Source: Isoetes taiwanensis
Taxonomy: Eukaryota; Streptophyta; Lycopodiopsida; Isoetales; Isoetaceae
Assembly (NCBI GenBank): GCA_021234155.1
Contig: JAJEKV010000001.1
Coordinates: 15,244,245-15,308,244 of the forward strand
DNA: 64,000 bases
Direction: 5' to 3'
A model generated the notes under the pieces. That model did not search any database. It was not told the DNA's origin and saw nothing but the letters and a program-made list of their open reading frames with translations. How positions within the stretch are numbered: the first letter of the stretch is position 1; each line of letters starts with the position of its first letter. Positions 48,856-59,888 of the stretch are shown here, piece by piece. The position numbers were made by a program, and so were the translations under genes.

Positions 48856-49175
48856 ATGTTTTCCTTTTGCTCCTCTCCATATCCCACCCCTTTTACCCCT
48901 TTGCCCCTACCCATACCCCTTTCCTTAACCCGCCCTCTTTGCCCCTACCCATATACCCCAGCCATTTTGTCCCATATCCCCCTTTGCCCCTTTGCTCTCC
49001 CCCTTTGCCTTCCTCTTCCCCATGCCCCTCCCTTTTGCCCTTCCCCCTCCTCCTCTTCCTCTCCCCTCTCCATTTGCTCGACCCCTCCCCTTTGCCCTTT
49101 CCCCTTCCTCCTGTCTCCCCTTCCTTCCTACTCTTCTTTCTTTACCACCCCCCTTCATTTTCTCGGATTGTCGTG
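48856..49175. repeat. Second pyrimidine-rich tract (CCCCTTTGCCC type)
   Basis: About 320 bp of C- and T-rich + strand built from CCCCTTTGCCCCTACCCATA-like units. The open frames across it encode only Pro/Leu/Ser/Phe and are not genes. It is richer in C than the 38-kb tract and has a different unit. Confidence 0.9.
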
Positions 49176-49621
49176 TGTAAATATTATTCTTATTTTATCA
49201 AGAAAAATTTAATAATGATTCAATGGCAACTTATTTTTTTTTTGCATGAGTCCCATTTTCAGTCTGAGTCCCAAACTTCGAGATTTTGCCCACTTTAATT
49301 AAATGCGACTTCTCTTTAGTTAGTAGACACATGTCACTAATCAAAGGCTATTTTTTTGTCACGTGTTTGGATTCTAAGCCACATATATATAAAATATCAT
49401 TCATAGGCATACATTGAAAATCGATAGCACAAACCAAATCTACCCTAATCTACATCAAATATTCAAAATAGATCTCCCACAAATCCACCCTAATTTACAC
49501 CTTACATTTTTGTAGATTATATTAGTGGAAGTCCATTTAGGTAATCAACATGTTTTAATGCTTTTTTTCCTACCACGTATTTATAGTTTCAGCCACAAGT
49601 AATCTTTATAATATCATTCAT
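49176..49621. other. Gene-free stretch before the 7.1-kb transposon
   Basis: AT-rich. It includes ACTTTAATTAAATGCGAC at about 49293, the inverse of phrases near 40897 and 46264. No coding sequence is supported. Confidence 0.5.
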
Positions 49622-49927
49622 CATTGGATGTAAATATGATAATGCTACCCAAAAAGCATCGTCCGGACAAGTGCTTTAGGTGCTTGAGGTGCTTTTTACT
49701 CGATGAATTTTCGTTCAACGACCTCGGGGGTTGTTACTCGAGAAATAGTATGCATGTTCCGGTTGGGGAGGGATCGATGACATGGATGTCCCAGCTTGTG
49801 GTGTCGAGCAATCCTCATGTTTGGCGGGATCTCAAGTTGGCGGGATTCTTGAGGAAAGTTTTTCTTTCTTGGATTGTCATTCTTCCCAAGCTCCGTTATC
49901 ATGGCTGAAAATTCTTTGGCAATTCTC

Positions 49928-49985
49928 AATTCTAATTCCAATCCCAATCCCAATCCCAATCCAATCCCAAACCCAATCCCAATTC
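49928..49985 (+). repeat. CCCAAT-type microsatellite
   Basis: About nine tandem CCCAAT/CCAATT units just inside the left end of the 7.1-kb element. It would encode NPNPNP in one frame. Confidence 0.9.
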
Positions 49986-50339
49986 AGTTCTCCATTGCAC
50001 CTCCATTTTATGGCCAATTAAAGAAAGCCTTGATGATCAGGAAGAGGAGAATTTATCACGGAATTTGAAGCCATGAGGAAAAGAGAATCGAGAAAGAGAA
50101 TGAAAGAAAGGGAAAAGGAAAACATTCCACCAAAGCGAGAGGAAGAGAAAACAATGGCTTAGTGAAAGAAGATTGCGGGGAACTCTCAAAAGAGTTAGAT
50201 GGTTCTTTTAATCACATTGTCGGGGAACGTTTCGAGGATTTGGATAAAGGGAAAGTTCTTCAAAGACTTTTCAAGAGAAACAAACATTTGCCATTGCAAG
50301 CGGATGTACGGATCAGGGGATATTGCTATAATGAAAACC

Positions 50340-53054
50340 ATGATTGTGAATGTTAGAGAGACAATGCAGGCACAAAAATGCAAAAAGAACAATGATGTCC
50401 TCCAAAGCAAGAAGAGCACCCTTCAAATGGCAGCATCTTCGATAGGAGGGATTAATCAATCTGCAATTTCAAGGGTTCTATCTGTTCCAAGAAAAACTAT
50501 TGCCATGGCATTTAAAAGACGTATATTTGCAGAGTGTGAAGCTGGTCCTTGGTCAATATTTGGAAGGAAGAGAAGAAGTGACGCATTTTCAGCTGAAGAA
50601 ATATCCACGGTGAGGAAGTTTTGGGATGAAAATACTAGAGTCTCACCTTATAAGAAGCATGTGAGGAAGCATTTGGCTGAAAATGGTGATAAAATTGATC
50701 ATCCTATTCATTTGCTAGAGATTACACAGGTAATAGTTTCGACCAGAAATTTGGAATGTTGTGCACTAATTCTTTCATTCACTTTATAAAATAACTAAAT
50801 TTATTATTGTAATTGTGTTCAAGTACAATTTTACCTTGCTTTAAAGAAGGAACATCCTAATATAAAGATGTCCCAGCTGGCTTTTGAAAAACTGAAGCCA
50901 AGCTATGTAAAAAAACTTCAAGAAAGGGAGACTTGTTGTTGCCAATATCATTTGCACTTAGAATTTGCAAGGCAGGCCATCAACAATATGAGGATAGATC
51001 CTTATGGTGTTCATAAGGATTGTAAGTGTCAGTGCAAGGTTTGTGGACCAGGTCTAATCTGCATGGCTAAGGAGAACACCATCAGATCAAGTAGTGATTA
51101 TTGGAGAATAGTGGTCTGCCAAAAGGATGAGAGTGATGAGTGGCATAAGCATGCGTGTCTGATGTAGACTTGTACAAAATGTGGTTTAAAGAAGTGAGTA
51201 CATGGTTTCCTTTGTTTCAAACCTATAATTTTGCTTTCTATTTACCATGTTTGCTATAATGTATTGCGGTACGCCAACATGTCCTAAGGAGAGGAATAAG
51301 AGCAAGACTTACAATGTGAATTGGAAAGTATTTGAGAAGGTAATGACTTTCAAATTAGATTGGAAAGTGCATTTAGTGACTTCATTAAATATGATTCAAT
51401 CATATGACTTCCATATCAGGCTGATAAATTGGCCTTAACATGGCGGGTAGAAGTCCAAAGGAAGAAGACATTGAAGTCATCTAAGAAACCTCCAAAGGTT
51501 ACAAAATTGGCCTACAAATTGGGTAGTCCTTTTGAATTTAATGAGCATGCAAGAAAGACTTTGAAACCTTTTGTACCTCATAATTATAGAGCTCATTGGC
51601 AAGCCAAGGAATTCAGGAAATGCTTGGCAACACTTCAAGATGATACCATTGTTTTCTGTCATAGATTTTTGCTGAAAATTATGGATTTAAGATCAACAAG
51701 AAGCTCAATCTGTCATTGGCATCTTGACCGGTGTCAATTCTAGTGCATATAACCTACAGGAGGATGAAAAAGGAAGAAGAAGAAGAAAGAAAAAAGAAAG
51801 AGGAAGAGAACTCATGCAAGAAGAACAAGAACTTGGCCAAAGAGAAAAGGAAACAAAGTCTCCAAGGTATTGTGAAGAAAACTCATTTCTATATTAGTGA
51901 TGACAAATCACATGACACAGAATATGTCCAACATTGTCTACAAATGCATGCTGATTGGTTGCAAAGTATTGGAGTTGAATATAAAAAACATGCGTTTTGG
52001 AGTGATGGATGTTCTTCACAATTCAAGTCTTCGAGACCATTCCACTTTCTTGGTAGATTTTATGGGAGAATGGGCAAGGATCTTCTATGGAATTTTTTTG
52101 CTAGCTCACATGGGAAAGGTGAGCATGATGGTGCTGGAGCAGTTATAAAGAGGATACTAACTCAAGAGCAAATGAAGTATAATGGATGGAAACTACAGTG
52201 TGCAAAGGAGGTAGTTGCTTTTCTTAAATGGCACTTTGAAAATCATCCATCTGATCATGACATCAAAAGGTATAATTTTGTAGTGTTTTATAATTTTATT
52301 GCAGACATTTCAACACTTCAAGCACTGTCCAGCACTTAAAGCACTTGCTTTTTCATATTGTTACAGGTATTTCTGGGAGGTAGAGTCTTCAAAGATAGAT
52401 AGATCAGAAAGATTGGAATGCCATACTTTAAAGGGAACTCAATTGCTCCACTCCATAAGACCATGTGACAAGGAGAACACTTTGAAGGTAGCTTACAGAC
52501 CTTTGTCGTGCTTTTGCAACTACTGCATTCAATTTAAGTGGGACAAATGCATCAATATGAGTCGAATTGGTGTTTGGGCAACCATTGAGTTGAGGTTGAA
52601 GGATCCTAAGAATACAGGTGATAGCAATGATTTGCAAGAAGATGATGAGTATGATGTTGAGGAAGAAGAAGAGGATGAAGATGATGTAATTAGTTCTATG
52701 ATAGAAGCGGGTGACAATTTTGCTGTAAATGCTGAAGAAGGAAATGAAGAAGGGGTAGATTTTTATGTACTTAGATGCACTGAAGCAAAGAATACTTTGC
52801 TAGAAGATTATAAGGATGGATGGGGAAATGTATTTGGGATTGAAGAAGTTATTGTGTCAGGACATTATTATAAACAAATTGATGGTGGTCTAAGGTTTCA
52901 ACTATTGCAGAATAAGCTAGTGGCCAGTGTATACAGCCATCTCGTTAGACTTTCTAAATTTGACATGATTGCAGATGAAGATGACTCAGACTTGTATTTC
53001 ATGGCAGAAGAAACTTGCCAGCAGATCATGAGTAGTCTACCACCTGCATCATAG
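50340..53054 (+). pseudogene. DDE-like transposase gene of the 7.1-kb element, decayed
   Basis: Pieces appear in order on +. About 50360-50730 is basic with a helix-turn-helix-like stretch (INQSAISRVLSVPRKTIAMAF) and RVSPYKKHVRKHL. About 50825-51160 follows, with MSQLAFEKLKPSYVKK and a Cys cluster (DCKCQCKVCGPG) but ends in a stop. About 51430-51720 contains an FAENYGFKIN motif that can be read only after a frameshift near 51665, with a TGA close by. 51731-52275 is a clean frame with a Lys/Glu-rich insert, then FWSDGCSSQFKSSRPFHFL and NFFASSHGKGEHDGAGAVIK. The last part, to 53054, is acidic. The pattern [D]FAENY ... SDGCxxQFK ... SHGKGxxDGxG is one I know from an unclassified transposase-like family widespread in eukaryotes; the Asp residues are plausible catalytic acids. 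The stops and frameshift indicate an inactive copy. Confidence 0.75.
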
Positions 53055-53555
53055 AAGGTAATTTGTACAAAATCATTTCTACAGTTTAAATGTGGAAATC
53101 ATTTCTGTGTCAATCTGCCAAATTGAGGCATATCTACAGTTTAAATGTGAAAATACATTGAAATAGCTAGACAACAATACTTTACTACTGAAAATGTAAC
53201 TGAATGAAAAAAGAGCAAGACACTGAATGTTAAAAGAGCAAGACACACAAAATTGAGCTGAACTGTGAATCTGTTAGCTTGAGGCCTGCAATGTCTTTAA
53301 AGTATTGGACAAACTTGAAGCAAGAATAACAAAATAACAAGATAACAAAACATAACAGAATTGAGGCAAAGTTTTACTCGTATAGTATTACAAAGTGTTT
53401 CACAAAATTGAGGTCTCAGCCTCTATGTCAAAGTTTTCACAAAATTGAGGCATATCTGCACTCATATACTATTACAAACAGTTTCACAAAATTGAGGTCT
53501 TAGCCTCTATGTCAAGGTTTTCACAAATTCACATGTATTTACAAGAAGTATTCTT

Positions 53556-55577
53556 CTAGGCAATAGTCAAATATTTCTTCATCTGCTCCAACTGATCAGC
53601 ACTGAAATGTTTATCAAAACCATCCACTAACCACTTAATCTGATCCTTGCAGTAAGCTCTAACTAATAATCTCTGATTCTGACCAATTTGTTGCTGAAAT
53701 AGTGCATCCAGAACACCTAGGGATGTTCTTGTAAAAGCCTCTGCCCTAGAATTTATCTTCAAAATTGCAGAAAGGTCTTCAACCTGTGCAACTTGTCTAA
53801 TCATTGGAAGCAAATAAGAGTTAAGAATATCATCATGAGGATCACTCATAAAAGTAGGCACCATGATGGATGTGAATGGTGGGGACATGTATGTCTTGTA
53901 TACTTCATCATCTGCAAGAACCACATTATTTCCATATTGTGGAAAAGCTTCATACACCTTATGAAGTGGCTTCATGAATACTGGATTTGCAGATTCGAGT
54001 GGCCATTTGAAAGGCATCTCATCACAATATTTCTAGTCCCACACAAATACAAGTTTACCTTTGGTAAAAGGACAGACAACATCAAGAACTTCTGCAACAT
54101 TGAATGCATTCATGGACCAAATTGCAAGGTCGAATAGTCTGGAGGCTTCCTGCAAGAATGTGTGAACACCTGGCCTCAACACAACCAATTTGTTAGTGGT
54201 TGATGTTCTCAAAAGCTAAGTGCTAAGCCGTCTCAGGTCTTCTCTTATTTGATTAGTTCTTCTATAACTCTTTACCAGCACGCCATTGAGATCTAGTATC
54301 AACAACTTCTTTTTTATAGGTACAACTTGCACATCAGAACGCCTAATAAGTTAAATAACATGCAATTCAGTGAACTATTCAAGAAAAGAGTACAATTAAA
54401 ATTTAAGAGTAATAACCTCGAAGTTACATTGCTGAGTTGCAAATCAGTTACAATTGTACTTTGCAACTCGGTACACCTGATGTTCAGATAATTAATTAAG
54501 TGAATACAGGATCAATAGATCCACAAAAACTTCAATTTAAATTAAAAAGTCATAAACCTGGAAGTTAAATTGGAAACAATTAAATCCTCATCAAATTGTA
54601 CTACTTTGTGAATCCCTGAACATTAAAATATCATTTATGAATTAGTGCTCTCAAAGAAATATTTGAATTTCCTCTAAGAGCATCCATAATTGCTGCAAAG
54701 TTACTATTTGCCTTCATTGTGTAGAGATTTTGCTGCAACATTATCATCTTGTTCAAAATCTGTATGTGCACCAGTAGGATCTACATTTGCAACATCTTCA
54801 AGGGTGGACCTTATATTCTCCATAATTGTCTTCTCAACACCCTCTTCTTCCCCGTCTTCATTCACATCGATGTGCATTCTCCGTCTCAATGGATACTTTC
54901 TACCCTCCCCAATTTTTTTCTTGTTCTGCCTGGCCTCAGTCCCTTTTTTCTTGCCAGTCCCAACTTCAACCCCTTTGGTCTTGCTTATTGTCCTTCCCTT
55001 TCTTCTTCTCAACTATAGCATCCTTGTTTGGTGCTGAGTGCTTTTGTTTCTTTCTGTTTGGAGTATCCAACACACATTCAACTTCACTCTCATTAAGACC
55101 TGCCTCCGAATCATCTGCCTTCTCATCCCCAATTTTACCACTACTTCTCAATTGCCTTAGACTCAACATCTGAACTTGATCATCTAACTCTGCAAGATCT
55201 GGCTCAAAATCAGCATCCCTTGCATGTCTCAGCCTCCTCTTTTTTACGCTGAGGAAGGGGGCAGCTTTCGAGGCGAGAACATCTATTAGACCTTCAATAT
55301 CAGGCCGAGCTGTATTTGATCCCAAATCAGCCCGAGCTGTCTTTGATCCCACATTTAATTTAGGATCAAAAGAAGCAACTTGCTCTATTCCTGTTGGAGT
55401 ACTCATACCAAGTTCAACATAAAGGTCTTCAAGAATATTACATTCACATTTCAAACATCTCCCTTCCTTCAACAATGCAGCAAACATCACATGATATTCA
55501 TGTTCACAATCAAGAAGTATGGACATCTTGTATTTATCATGAAAACTTAAACCACAAGCAATACAATAACTTTGCAA
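53556..55577 (-). pseudogene. Passenger gene: RING-like N-terminus plus FCP1/NIF-type phosphatase domain
   Basis: The minus strand opens at 55577 with a Cys/His cluster: CIACG (5-8), CEHEYH (24-29), CLKC (41-44). This resembles an incomplete RING finger. An acidic/basic linker follows (SSGKIGDEKADDSEAGLNES), then a frameshift near 54985 into KGVEVGTGKKKGTEARQNKK. Small exons at 54615-54558 (IHKVVQFDEDLIVSNLTS) and 54476-54417 (CTELQSTIVTDLQLSNVTS) join in phase with the exon starting at 54342. That exon encodes KKLLILDLNGVLVKSY, the HAD motif I of plant FCP1/NIF-like phosphatases, then VVLRPGVHTFLQEAS, FDLAIWSMNAFNVAEVL and, near the end, NNVVLADDEVYKTYM. Two in-frame TAG codons (54216-54218 and 54033-54035) break it. 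The family dephosphorylates protein substrates such as the RNA polymerase II tail; motif I here is DLNGV rather than DxDGT. Its place in a transposon suggests a captured host gene. Confidence 0.75.
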
Positions 55578-55599
55578 AAAACGTGGTAGCTTTCTTTTG

Positions 55600-56530
55600 A
55601 TGGTGTTGATGCAGAAAGGAGAGTTGGTGATCGCCTCGGACTTTCAAGGTGGCTAGCATGTTCTTTTCTTTGCATTTAGCTCAACATCATTTTTCAGTTA
55701 TCGAGCTTCCAATGACTCCTTCTTCACAAGCGAAGTGGATCTCGGGTTTGCAAAGCGGACTCCAAAGATTCACAGGCATACTCTTCAAACATCAATTTCT
55801 TTTCCAATTATGTGATTTCTAACTCCAATTCCTTTGTACTAATCAAAGCTCTCTTCTCGGCAATACTAGACTTAAGCTTTTCCATATTACTTCTTTTTTC
55901 AGACAACCTTTTGAAAATTTTATCATTTGATTTCTCATCAGTGACCGGGGCTAACAACAATATTTTGCATTTCTTTTCCCATCTCAGCCTTTTTTATCTC
56001 AAGTTTCTTTAAGTTTTCTGTCACTAACTGCAGGTTATACTTCAAATAGGTCTGATCTAGAATAGGCTTAGGATTTTCTTTTTTGCAGAAATATCGGGTT
56101 TGGTATCAATTTCAGCTTTTGCTTTTTGTTCCTTTTTTCTCGGCTTTTGCATTTCTTGTACATCATAACACATTGCACCATATGAAGCCCAATTTATCGA
56201 TGACCCCGGGATCAAGCAATCCTTGAGGGGGCAATTTTTCCAAACAAAGGCATAAGCAACTTTGTTTTCTTACTTCATTGTTACAAAGCGCCATGCGGGT
56301 AAAATACTCTCAATAAGCTTTCCAATTTTCCTCTCAAATGTGGTCGAACAAAATGAACCTTGATTGCACGGACTTTGAGTTGAAAGGTTCTGCCAAGCGA
56401 TTCCCATTGATCCTTTGTAACTTGACTTGCTAGCCAATTGTACTTCAAATGGGGCTGCGGACCCTCGTTCGACAAACTATGCAAAGCAACAAAATCCTCA
56501 TTTATTCTTGCCTCTTCTACCATTTACCGC
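55600..56530 (-). pseudogene. Decayed coding remnant upstream of the RING/FCP1-like gene
   Basis: Minus-strand pieces in shifting frames read as Lys/Glu-rich coiled coil (MQKPRKKEQKAKAEIDTKP; about 56150-56070), then TENLKKLEIKKAEMGKEM (about 56030-55980). At 56523-56281 an 80-codon frame begins MVEEARINEDFVALHSLSNE and includes YNWLASQVTKDQWESLGRTF. I recognise no family. It lies inside the 7.1-kb element and may be a third gene or the 5' part of the passenger gene. Confidence 0.4.
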
Positions 56531-56763
56531 TTGATTGGCGAAGATCAGTTCGGATAAGCGATCTATGTTGTGGGCGGGGCAAAGAAATTGGGACATCGAA
56601 TGATTGAGGAAAAGCTTTAGAAGGCGGGGCAGGAGGTGAGGTACTAGAAGGTATTTATACCGTGCGGTCACGAATTCTGTCGACCACAAGTGCTTTAGGT
56701 GCTTTTAGGTGCTGAGTGCTTTCGCGCTTTTTTGGGTAGCATTATTATATTTACACCCCATTG

Positions 56764-57612
56764 TGGACATAATCATTCAAAATTGATGTTGTACATGAAA
56801 TAAAGCACATATCAATAGCTCTAATCAAATAATTTGCCGGTAAATGTCATGCTCCACCGAATTTCGAAATTTGCCAAATTTTAAAGGAAACCCCACAATT
56901 TTTTTGCCCGACAAATAAAAACTCGAACCGCAAAAAGGATTGTGATCGAAAATTTAGGAGACTAACCCCTTGTTTTTTGATGCATGGGATCAGGGTGACG
57001 GAGAGGATCAAGATGATTGGGAGGATGGGGGTGATCAAAGTGGTAAAAAGAGAAGATGATCATGGGAAATCCAGTGCCAATGGAACAACTTCAGAGAGAC
57101 CTCGTCTCCTCTGTAAGCATAAATCCACCCCCAAGAGATCAGTCCAGAATAAGACTGCCAGGCTTATTCTTACTTGAAGACAAGGTGAGGTAGATGAAGC
57201 CAAGGAAACAGACACACATAGAATTAAGCGAAAGCTAAAGGAAGGGGAGCCTAATGTTAGATATGGAGGTCCTAAGAAGTTAAAGGGTGCTCCTCCTGGC
57301 GTACGAGCTTTATGGAAGATCAGGTATGGCAGATGTGCACCTAGCTGATTCCTAAGCTCTCCTTTGCTAGAATGGTGAAGTACGAGATGTCGAATATTTA
57401 CAAGAAGAGAAAGGAAGGAAGAAGAGGAGGGAGAGAGTATCAGATTATGTTCCGTTGGTGGAGGATGAGGTGATAAGATCCAAGTAGAGGCCTTAGATGT
57501 ACTGCAAGAGACAACAAAGGCTCATACAGTTAGCCTCCTTAAGGATAGTGTCTGTTGTCGTGTGCATAGAGAATGTGTTACTATGTGCAGGACTATTGGG
57601 GTGATTATTGTG
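56764..57612. other. Stretch without a supported gene
   Basis: An open + frame from 56977 gives 66 basic residues, and a later + frame reads RIKRKLKEGEPNVRYGGPKK before stopping near 57347. These look like worn coding sequence but I cannot identify it. Stops occur between them in every frame. Confidence 0.4.
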
Positions 57613-57800
57613 GACCATGGCCACGGTGCAAAAATGACTGTTATACAATTTATGGAGGTGCCTACTTTGCACCGTGGCCACGGCGCAAAAACTACTGTGT
57701 CCACAATTTGTGGAGGAGCCAATTTTGCACCGTGGCTACGGTGCCAAATTTGCTCTTACAATTTTACTAGGAGTGCATATTTTGCACCTTGGCACATTGC
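57613..57800. repeat. Palindrome array, unit about 60 bp (half-site TTTGCACCGTGG)
   Basis: The half-site TTTGCACCGTGG followed by its reverse complement with one mismatch lies at 57666-57689. Related copies lie at about 57613-57634 (partial), 57724-57748 and 57781-57800 (decayed). Between them the linker ACAATTTnTGGAGGnGCC recurs. The same unit appears at 59461-59640. Confidence 0.85.
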
Positions 57801-57889
57801 AACTTGGTTAGAATTATGTTTTCAAATGCTTTTTATAAAACTTTTGTTGGAAAAAAAAAGGTCTTAATCAAAGATAAGATTTTTATGTG

Positions 57890-58340
57890 GGGTCTCTCCC
57901 CTCCCCCCCCCCTCTTTTTTTTGGGTTTAACCAAACCATTGTATGTAATATTTAAGTCACTAGAAATAGATAAAGAAGTGCTAAAGAATGTCAATTGTTC
58001 TTGCGTTCCGAACTTGAGCTACAAAGGTCAGGTTCAGATGACCTTGGGCTCGTTGGAAAGCTTATATAGAGAGATTCCAGTGGCATATGATTTGGCCCAG
58101 ACCTATCAAGATAGGTACCTACTTTTTGATTCGGATACCTTTTTGCAAAGTGCATGTTATATGCAGATTTGATGATAATATGGTTTTTATCATAACTTTT
58201 GAATTCAGACTCCATTTTGAGTGTTTTTATTGCGTTGGAATGCTCTCTCTAGGATTTGTTGCTCATGTTTCATTAGGTTTTATGGGTCGAAACAGCAATT
58301 TTTCGAGCGGATTTGGTAGGATCTCACATCCCACTAGTTG
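57890..58340. other. Non-coding stretch
   Basis: No supported gene. CGTTGGAAAGCTTATATAGA near 58051 and CGTTGGAATGCTCTCTCTAGG near 58233 are related phrases about 180 bp apart, like the GCTTTCCAA units of the 12.1-12.96 kb satellite read on the opposite strand. Decayed copies of that satellite may lie here. Confidence 0.4.
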
Positions 58341-58780
58341 ATTAAAACATGATTTGTACATCAGCAAATCCTACTTTCTGCCCAACTGATCATTCTGGTC
58401 ATGTTCTTTGTCCTGCATCATTGTAGTGCAATAAGATCTTACGAAGATATTGAAGAGATGATGTTATTGTGGCCACGTTTTGTATTGAAAAATAAAATCG
58501 AAAGCCTTTTGTTTTGATGTGTTATGGATTTGTGCTATATTTTATAGTTTATATGTTATTCATGAACTTGCCAATATTTTTTGAATTTTTATCTCGTTTC
58601 CAAACCAAGAAAATAATATCTCCCATAACACAACACAAAATCATGAATGTTTTTCTTGATTCAAACTTGCAAGTATGTCAAGAGGCCAAAAATTGTGCAA
58701 ATTAAAAATATATTTTAGATAGGTAGAAGGATATAGCACCTTCCAATCATTCATTCTTAAACATGGCATCTTGTAGACTA

Positions 58781-59260
58781 CTATATCTTATATATCGCTT
58801 GTAATATGATTACTTCTATATAAGAAGTTGATGTCAGAACTATACTAGTAATATGATGTATAACAAATATAAGAGTTATAGCATACATGAATCGAGCAGT
58901 CCAGCACCATCCGGGCTCATCATGAGCAGGTGGGCTAGCGATCTTATTAACCTCATAGGCGCTGCGCTCTGGAAACCAAATAAGATGTATAAAAATATAG
59001 AAGAACTCGACGAAATATTCACGACTCATACCTATTCCATCCGACCAGGGATCAAGTCGAATACCTCTTTGATTGCATCTTACTATATCATTAAACCTCA
59101 TAGAGCAAGTAGTGAAGTTGATATTCTCAGGATGAGGAGAAAAGATAGACCTCTTGGAAGCAGAAGATGAATATCGAGATATAGCAAATGGATGCCTTAT
59201 GCCATTGAATGAAGCTGTAATTATACCCATTAAAATTATTGTTGTGCACTGTAGCAGCAT
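58781..59260 (-). CDS. Unidentified 159-codon open frame
   Basis: A minus-strand frame with more even composition than its surroundings. It contains RFNDIVRCNQRGIRLDPWSD, FVEFFYIFIHLIWFPERSAY and, near the C-terminus, MYAITLIFVIHHITSIVL (possibly a membrane helix). I do not recognise a family, and no splice sites or neighbours support it. The composition of 58850-59200 hints at organelle-derived or transposon DNA, so it may be chance. Confidence 0.25.
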   Translation of the reverse strand: MLLQCTTIILMGIITASFNGIRHPFAISRYSSSASKRSIFSPHPENINFTTCSMRFNDIVRCNQRGIRLDPWSDGIGMSREYFVEFFYIFIHLIWFPERSAYEVNKIASPPAHDEPGWCWTARFMYAITLIFVIHHITSIVLTSTSYIEVIILQAIYKI

Positions 59261-59460
59261 TATTGGTTATATATACGAGTATAATTTACAAATATACGTA
59301 GTTTATATATAATGACATGCACGAAATACATAGCCCTCGCCTGCAACATGTACATATAACCCTTTGTAATACGCATGCATGATGTAAGTATAGAGGTATA
59401 CATAGCCTTCCATGACGATACATTAAAATCATTCCAATTGCTCTTCTGAAATAGATAGGT

Positions 59461-59640
59461 TGCATAGCGTGGTTGCGAAATTGGCTCTTCCAATATTGAT
59501 GGGGCGTCTATTTCGGGCTACAGTGCGAAATTGGCGATTCCAATATTGTTGGGAGGGCCTATTTGGCACCGTCGCTACGGTGCGATTTTGGCTCTTCCAC
59601 AATTTATGGGAGTGCCTATTTCACACTGTGGCCACTATAA
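59461..59640. repeat. Second palindrome array of the TTTGCACCGTGG family
   Basis: Units of about 60 bp share CGAAATTGGCTCTTCCAATATT or a variant, then TTGnTGGG.G.CTATTT, then a GCACCG...CGGTGC palindrome (best copy 59566-59583, GGCACCGTCGCTACGGTGCG). They match the array at 57613-57800 in linker and palindrome but are more diverged. Confidence 0.75.
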
Positions 59641-59888
59641 AACCATTATTAACATCTGACGTCATGTAAACAACAAATATACAGATTGCATACGAATCAT
59701 TAATTTATCATGTGGTACATTGTATGTACATATCTTTTTTCTTGTCTGATCTTGGCTGATCTTCAATGTCTCAAGTTCTCATTTGCCCTTGAGTTGCATC
59801 ATGTCTGCTTCTTTTTGTCCTGGGGAAGCCTTCTTCCTAAGCACCTTAGCCAAAGTCATGGCATATTCTCTTGTCCTTCTTTTCTAGC

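Larger units (their letters stand above)
49622..56763. mobile_element. 7.1-kb DNA transposon with terminal inverted repeats and two convergent genes
   Basis: The left end (from about 49627) reads TGTAAATATGATAATGCTAC then CCAAAAAGC. The right end, read on the opposite strand from about 56758, reads TGTAAATATAATAATGCTAC then CCAAAAAAGC. The inverted repeats are about 30 bp with one substitution and one extra A. CATTG lies immediately outside both ends (49622-49626 and 56759-56763), giving a 4-5 bp target duplication. Just inside each end lies CAAGTGCTTTAGGTGCTT (49668-49685 and 56687-56704), but in the same orientation at both ends, followed by more AGGTGCTT copies. Inside are a transposase-like gene on + (about 50340-53054) and a RING-like/FCP1-like gene on - (about 55577-53556), meeting tail to tail. 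Both are broken here, so the copy is probably non-autonomous. I cannot assign the superfamily. Confidence 0.85.

Noticed and set aside
48856..49298. Proline-rich open frames of 118 and 143 codons
   Set aside because: They follow a CCCCTTT-type low-complexity tract and are open in overlapping frames, as expected without stop-forming A and G.
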